Shown one piece after another: positions 46,089-48,716 of a stretch of DNA of 48,716 nucleotides. Under the pieces are notes generated by a model, which did no database searches, was not told the origin of the DNA, and worked only from the letters and a program-made list of their open reading frames with translations. This DNA is from JAEULH01 sp034382075 (GTDB lineage: Bacteria > Pseudomonadota > Alphaproteobacteria > Rhodospirillales > Defluviicoccaceae). A program made the translations under genes and the position numbers. Each line of letters starts with the position of its first letter. Position 1 is the stretch's first letter. The stretch spans positions 1 to 48,716 of the forward strand of contig JAXMOZ010000013.1 in NCBI GenBank assembly GCA_034382075.1, in the 5' to 3' direction.

Positions 46089-46523
46089 ATGGCCGCAATC
46101 ACCGTCGAGCAGTTCAACGCCATCATCCGCCACGACCTGCCGTGGGCCGACGAGATCGGCATGCATGCCGACGCCATCGGCGACGGCGCGGCGACGCTGC
46201 GGCTGCCGTTTTCGCAAAGCATGCTGCGCCCGGGCGGGGTCATCTCCGGGCCGACGATCATGGCCCTGGCCGACGCCTGCATGTACGCGGTGGTCCTGTC
46301 GAAGATCGGCGAGGTGAAGCTGGCGGTGACCACCAGCTTCACGATTAACTTCCTGCACCGCGCCGACCCCGCGGACCTGCTCGCCGACGGCAGCATTCTC
46401 AAGCTCGGCAAGCGCCTCGCCGTGGTCCAGGTGTCGGTGCATTCGGAAGGCCGCGCCCGCTGCGTTGCGCATGCCACCGGCACCTACTCGGTGCCGCCGG
46501 AGCGGCGGAAAGAGGCCGGCTGA
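46089..46523 (+). CDS. PaaI-like hotdog-fold thioesterase
   Basis: A 144-aa hotdog protein. The core helix block is RPGGVISGPTIMALADACMY, followed by the strand pattern LAVTTSFTINFLHRADPADL and LAVVQVSVHSEGRARCVAHA. These match the PaaI/YdiI thioesterase family, which hydrolyses acyl-CoA thioesters as a homotetramer. GGAGAG precedes the ATG. The stop and the rnhB start overlap in TGATG, so it is translationally coupled to rnhB; divergent from the ECH-like gene with 72 bases between. Confidence 0.88.
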   Translation: MAAITVEQFNAIIRHDLPWADEIGMHADAIGDGAATLRLPFSQSMLRPGGVISGPTIMALADACMYAVVLSKIGEVKLAVTTSFTINFLHRADPADLLADGSILKLGKRLAVVQVSVHSEGRARCVAHATGTYSVPPERRKEAG

Positions 46524-47137
46524 TGCCGACCTTCAGGATGGAGCGGGCCGCCGGCGGCGTGGTCGCAGGCATCGACGAAGCCGGGCGCGGACCGCTGGCG
46601 GGTCCGGTGGTGGCGGCGGCGGTGGTCTTCTCCCGCTGCCGGGCGCCACGGGCGCTGGCCCGCGAACTGGACGACTCGAAGAAGCTCACGGCTTCGGTGC
46701 GCGAACAGCTCAGCGGGGAGGTGCGGGCCTGCGCCAGCGTCGGCGTCGGCATCGCCGATGTCGCCGAGATCGACCGGCTGAACATCCTCCGCGCCAGCCT
46801 GCTGGCCATGGCGCGGGCGGTCGAGGCCCTGGGCATCGCCATCGACCTCGCCATCGTTGACGGCACGATCGCGCCCGAGCTCCCCTGCCCCGTGCGCTGC
46901 GTCATCGGCGGCGACGGGCTGTGCCTGTCGGTCGCCGCCGCCTCGGTGGTCGCCAAGGTTCATCGCGACGCGATGATGGTGGAGCTGGCCCAGGCCCACC
47001 CCGGCTATGGCTGGGAACACAACGCCGGCTACGCCACCCGCTGTCACCGCGAGGCGCTGGCGCGGCTGGGGCCGACGGCCCAGCACAGGCGCAGCTTCCG
47101 CCCGGTGGCCGAGCTGTTCGAGGCGGCGCTGCTGTAG
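46523..47137 (+). CDS. rnhB: ribonuclease HII
   Basis: A 204-aa enzyme that nicks RNA-DNA hybrids at embedded ribonucleotides. The N-terminal catalytic pair Asp18 and Glu19 lies in VVAGIDEAGRGPLAGPVV; LDDSKKLTASVREQL, IDLAIVDGTIAPE and SVAAASVVAKVHRDAMMVEL supply the remaining acidic residues and the conserved helix. GYGWEHNAGYATRCHREAL and the C-terminal HRRSFRPVAEL complete the family pattern. It starts on the last base of the thioesterase stop. The position just before ccrM is a familiar alphaproteobacterial arrangement. Confidence 0.95.
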   Translation: MPTFRMERAAGGVVAGIDEAGRGPLAGPVVAAAVVFSRCRAPRALARELDDSKKLTASVREQLSGEVRACASVGVGIADVAEIDRLNILRASLLAMARAVEALGIAIDLAIVDGTIAPELPCPVRCVIGGDGLCLSVAAASVVAKVHRDAMMVELAQAHPGYGWEHNAGYATRCHREALARLGPTAQHRRSFRPVAELFEAALL

Positions 47138-47196
47138 CGGGGCCGGCCGGGCGCCCGGCTCACCGGCCGACCGTCGCCAGAAAAATGCAAGCCGCT

Positions 47197-47234
47197 GATT
47201 CGGCATCGTCTTGACGCGGAGTCCTGGCTGACTC
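47197..47234 (+). promoter_or_regulatory. cluster of three GANTC methylation sites upstream of ccrM
   Basis: GATTC at 47197-47201, GAGTC at 47219-47223 and GACTC at 47230-47234 lie within 38 bases and end 11 bases before the ccrM start. CcrM itself methylates GANTC, and in Caulobacter its promoter carries such sites for self-regulation. Three sites in so short a stretch of GC-rich DNA suggest the same feedback here. Confidence 0.6.
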
Positions 47235-47245
47235 ATTCTCGCGTC

Positions 47246-48331
47246 ATGGTCGCATCCAATGTCCACGTCCTGGCCGACCGGGTCATCCGCGGCGACTGCG
47301 CGCAAGTAATGGCCGCCATGCCGGCCGGGTCGGTCGACATGATCTTCGCCGATCCGCCCTACAACCTGCAGCTCCAGAACGAGCTGCTCCGTCCGGACCA
47401 GAGCCGGGTGGACGGCGTCGACGACGACTGGGACCGCTTCGCCGACTTCGCCACCTACGACCGCTTCACCAAGGACTGGCTGACCCAGGCCCGCCGGCTG
47501 CTCAAGTCGGATGGCACGCTCTGGGTCATCGGCAGCTACCACAACATCTTCCGCATCGGCGCCATCCTCCAGGACCTGGGCTTCTGGATCCTGAACGACG
47601 TGATCTGGCGAAAGTCCAACCCGATGCCGAACTTCCGCGGCCGGCGCTTCACCAACGCCCACGAGACGCTGATCTGGTGCGCCCGCGGCCGGTCGTCGCG
47701 CTACCGCTTCAACTACCGGGCGATGAAGAACCTCAACGACGAGGTGCAGATGCGCTCGGACTGGCTGCTGCCGATCTGCACCGGCGCCGAACGGATCAAG
47801 GAGCAGGGGCGCAAGGCGCACGCGACGCAGAAGCCCGAGGCGCTGCTCCACCGGGCCATCCTCGCCTCGACCGCGCCAGGCGACCTGATCCTCGATCCGT
47901 TTTTCGGCACCGGCACGACGGGGGCGGTGGCGATCCGGCTCGGCCGGCGCTGCCTCGGGATCGAGCGCGACGAGGGCTACGTCCGCATCGCCTCGGCCAG
48001 GCTCGCCTCGACGCCGCGGCCCGAGGAACCCGAGCTGCTCGCCGCCATCGACCACCGGGCGGAGCCGCGCATTCCCTTCGGCTGGCTGGTCGAGCGCGGG
48101 CTGCTGCAGCCGGGCGACGTGCTCTGCGACCAGCGCCGGCGGCACACCGCCCGGGTCGCCGCCGACGGCACCATCGTCGCCGCCGAGGTCCGCGGCTCGA
48201 TCCACCGCGTCGGCGCCCATGTGCAGAATGCGCCGGCCTGCAACGGCTGGCAGTTCTGGTTCGCCCAAAAGGGCGGCGAGCTGGTGCCGATCGACCTCTA
48301 CCGTCAGCAGCTCCGCGCGGAGCTGAACTGA
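47246..48331 (+). CDS. ccrM: CcrM-type adenine-specific DNA methyltransferase (GANTC)
   Basis: A 361-aa beta-class N6-adenine methyltransferase. The catalytic motif DPPY is in VDMIFADPPYNLQLQNELLR near residue 35, and the SAM-binding motif comes later in LILDPFFGTGTTGAVAIRLG, the order expected for the beta class. TQKPEALLHRAILAS precedes it. The C-terminal extension of about 85 residues (IPFGWLVERGLLQPGDVLCD, then NGWQFWFAQKGGELVPIDLY) is the CcrM-specific domain. CcrM methylates GANTC and controls the cell cycle in alphaproteobacteria. The ATG at 47246 has no clear ribosome site, possibly a leaderless or weakly translated mRNA. Confidence 0.95.
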   Translation: MVASNVHVLADRVIRGDCAQVMAAMPAGSVDMIFADPPYNLQLQNELLRPDQSRVDGVDDDWDRFADFATYDRFTKDWLTQARRLLKSDGTLWVIGSYHNIFRIGAILQDLGFWILNDVIWRKSNPMPNFRGRRFTNAHETLIWCARGRSSRYRFNYRAMKNLNDEVQMRSDWLLPICTGAERIKEQGRKAHATQKPEALLHRAILASTAPGDLILDPFFGTGTTGAVAIRLGRRCLGIERDEGYVRIASARLASTPRPEEPELLAAIDHRAEPRIPFGWLVERGLLQPGDVLCDQRRRHTARVAADGTIVAAEVRGSIHRVGAHVQNAPACNGWQFWFAQKGGELVPIDLYRQQLRAELN

Positions 48332-48716
48332 GTGGCGGCGGCGAACCGGTCTTGCCGACCGTTCATCGTCGGGCCCGCGCCTGTAGCAGCCGCGGCCGCC
48401 GCCCTGCCATCAAGGCGTGGAGGGAGGGTTTCTCCGGTCACACAGAGAGACCGTCATAGAGGTCGTCCCATGAGGGATTGGCGGCGAGAATGACGCGCAC
48501 CTTCCACGCCCGCGGCCAGTGCTTCATCGTCCGCTCCCGGCGGATGGCCGTCTCGATGCTGTCGTGTCGTTCCATCCATACAAGACGATTAATACCAGCC
48601 TGCGCGGTTACTGACTCTGGGTTTGGGGGATTGAACGAACCCGCTGTCGCGGGAGTGGGATGAGCGGTTAGGAGGGAGGGCTCCTTGTCGGGGAGGATTG
48701 CGGTTTGTCGAAGCGC
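48332..48716. other. right-edge region with gene remnant and repeat-like DNA
   Basis: After ccrM there is no intact gene. A GIY-YIG nuclease remnant lies on the minus strand at 48438-48598. From about 48600 to 48670 the sequence TTACTGACTCTGGGTTTGGG and the small hairpin CCCGC-TGTC-GCGGG look like an interspersed repeat. The final 46 bases show nothing recognisable. Confidence 0.5.
48438..48598 (-). pseudogene. truncated GIY-YIG endonuclease family remnant
   Basis: The minus strand encodes INRLVWMERHDSIETAIRRE, then RTMKHWPRAWKVRVILAANP and SWDDLYDGLSV with a TGA at 48438. This is the characteristic C-terminal half of the small GIY-YIG (UPF0213-like) proteins. The N-terminal half with the GIY and YIG motifs is absent; upstream in frame the translation changes to a Pro/Thr/Ala stretch (FNPPNPESVTAQ) that fits the adjoining repeat. 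The gene therefore appears cut by an inserted repeat. Confidence 0.75.

Noticed and set aside
47146..47159. Perfect palindrome GCCGGGCGCCCGGC after rnhB as terminator
   Set aside because: No T tract follows, and GC-rich palindromes of this size are expected by chance in such DNA.

Overview
The window is a GC-rich stretch (about 70% by eye) of a bacterial chromosome, most likely an alphaproteobacterium and plausibly Rhodospirillales-like. This is inferred from a CcrM-type GANTC adenine methyltransferase directly downstream of rnhB, an OprI/Lpp-like alanine-rich lipoprotein next to an L,D-transpeptidase, a sodium:solute symporter/DUF4212/DUF294 operon, and interspersed repeats of a type I associate with alphaproteobacteria. 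No species can be named from the sequence alone.

Layout. 1-7.4 kb: the start of recX (minus strand, cut by the window edge), an MltF-like lytic transglycosylase, an ABC-2 permease without a visible ATPase, a single-domain response regulator, a DUF938 methyltransferase and a P2A-type (calcium-type) cation ATPase. 7.7-12.5 kb: DUF4212 small subunit, large VC_2705-type sodium:solute symporter, a terminator, a cNMP/CBS/DUF294 nucleotidyltransferase regulator and a small membrane protein. 12.6-18.0 kb: a chaperone-like operon of DUF2760, an Hsp70-like protein and an Hsp70-DUF3731 protein.

18.0-31.7 kb is a polysaccharide or glycoconjugate locus. It holds a WcaJ-type undecaprenyl-phosphate hexose transferase and a tightly overlapping operon: an SDR epimerase, a glycoside-hydrolase/RfbE-like-epimerase fusion, a B12-binding radical SAM enzyme, a GT4 and two CgeB-like proteins. 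UDP-xylose synthase and a third CgeB-like protein follow, then a convergent methyltransferase. Five successive genes overlap by four bases, so they are probably translated as a unit. The likely path is: WcaJ starts a lipid-linked chain, the SDRs make unusual sugars, GT4 and the CgeB-like proteins add them, and the radical SAM enzyme and methyltransferase decorate the product. This is the best candidate here for an under-described system.

31.7-33.8 kb is a low-GC accessory pocket ending at tRNA-Arg, with a lone AbiTii-type abortive-infection gene and decayed coding remnants. 34-37.5 kb: an envelope lipoprotein, an Lpp-like lipoprotein with an L,D-transpeptidase, a lone acyl carrier protein, tRNA-Cys and tRNA-Asn, and an unknown protein. 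37.8-40.6 kb: two tandem CaiB/BaiF CoA-transferases. 41-44.2 kb: two RTX calcium-binding proteins whose last 618 bases are near-identical. Between them is a scar containing fragments of the two genes that lie downstream of the second copy, recording a larger tandem duplication followed by a deletion. 44.2-48.7 kb: a propeller-like lipoprotein, an ECHDC3-like enoyl-CoA hydratase homologue, a PaaI thioesterase, rnhB, ccrM (three GANTC sites just upstream) and a truncated GIY-YIG nuclease remnant.
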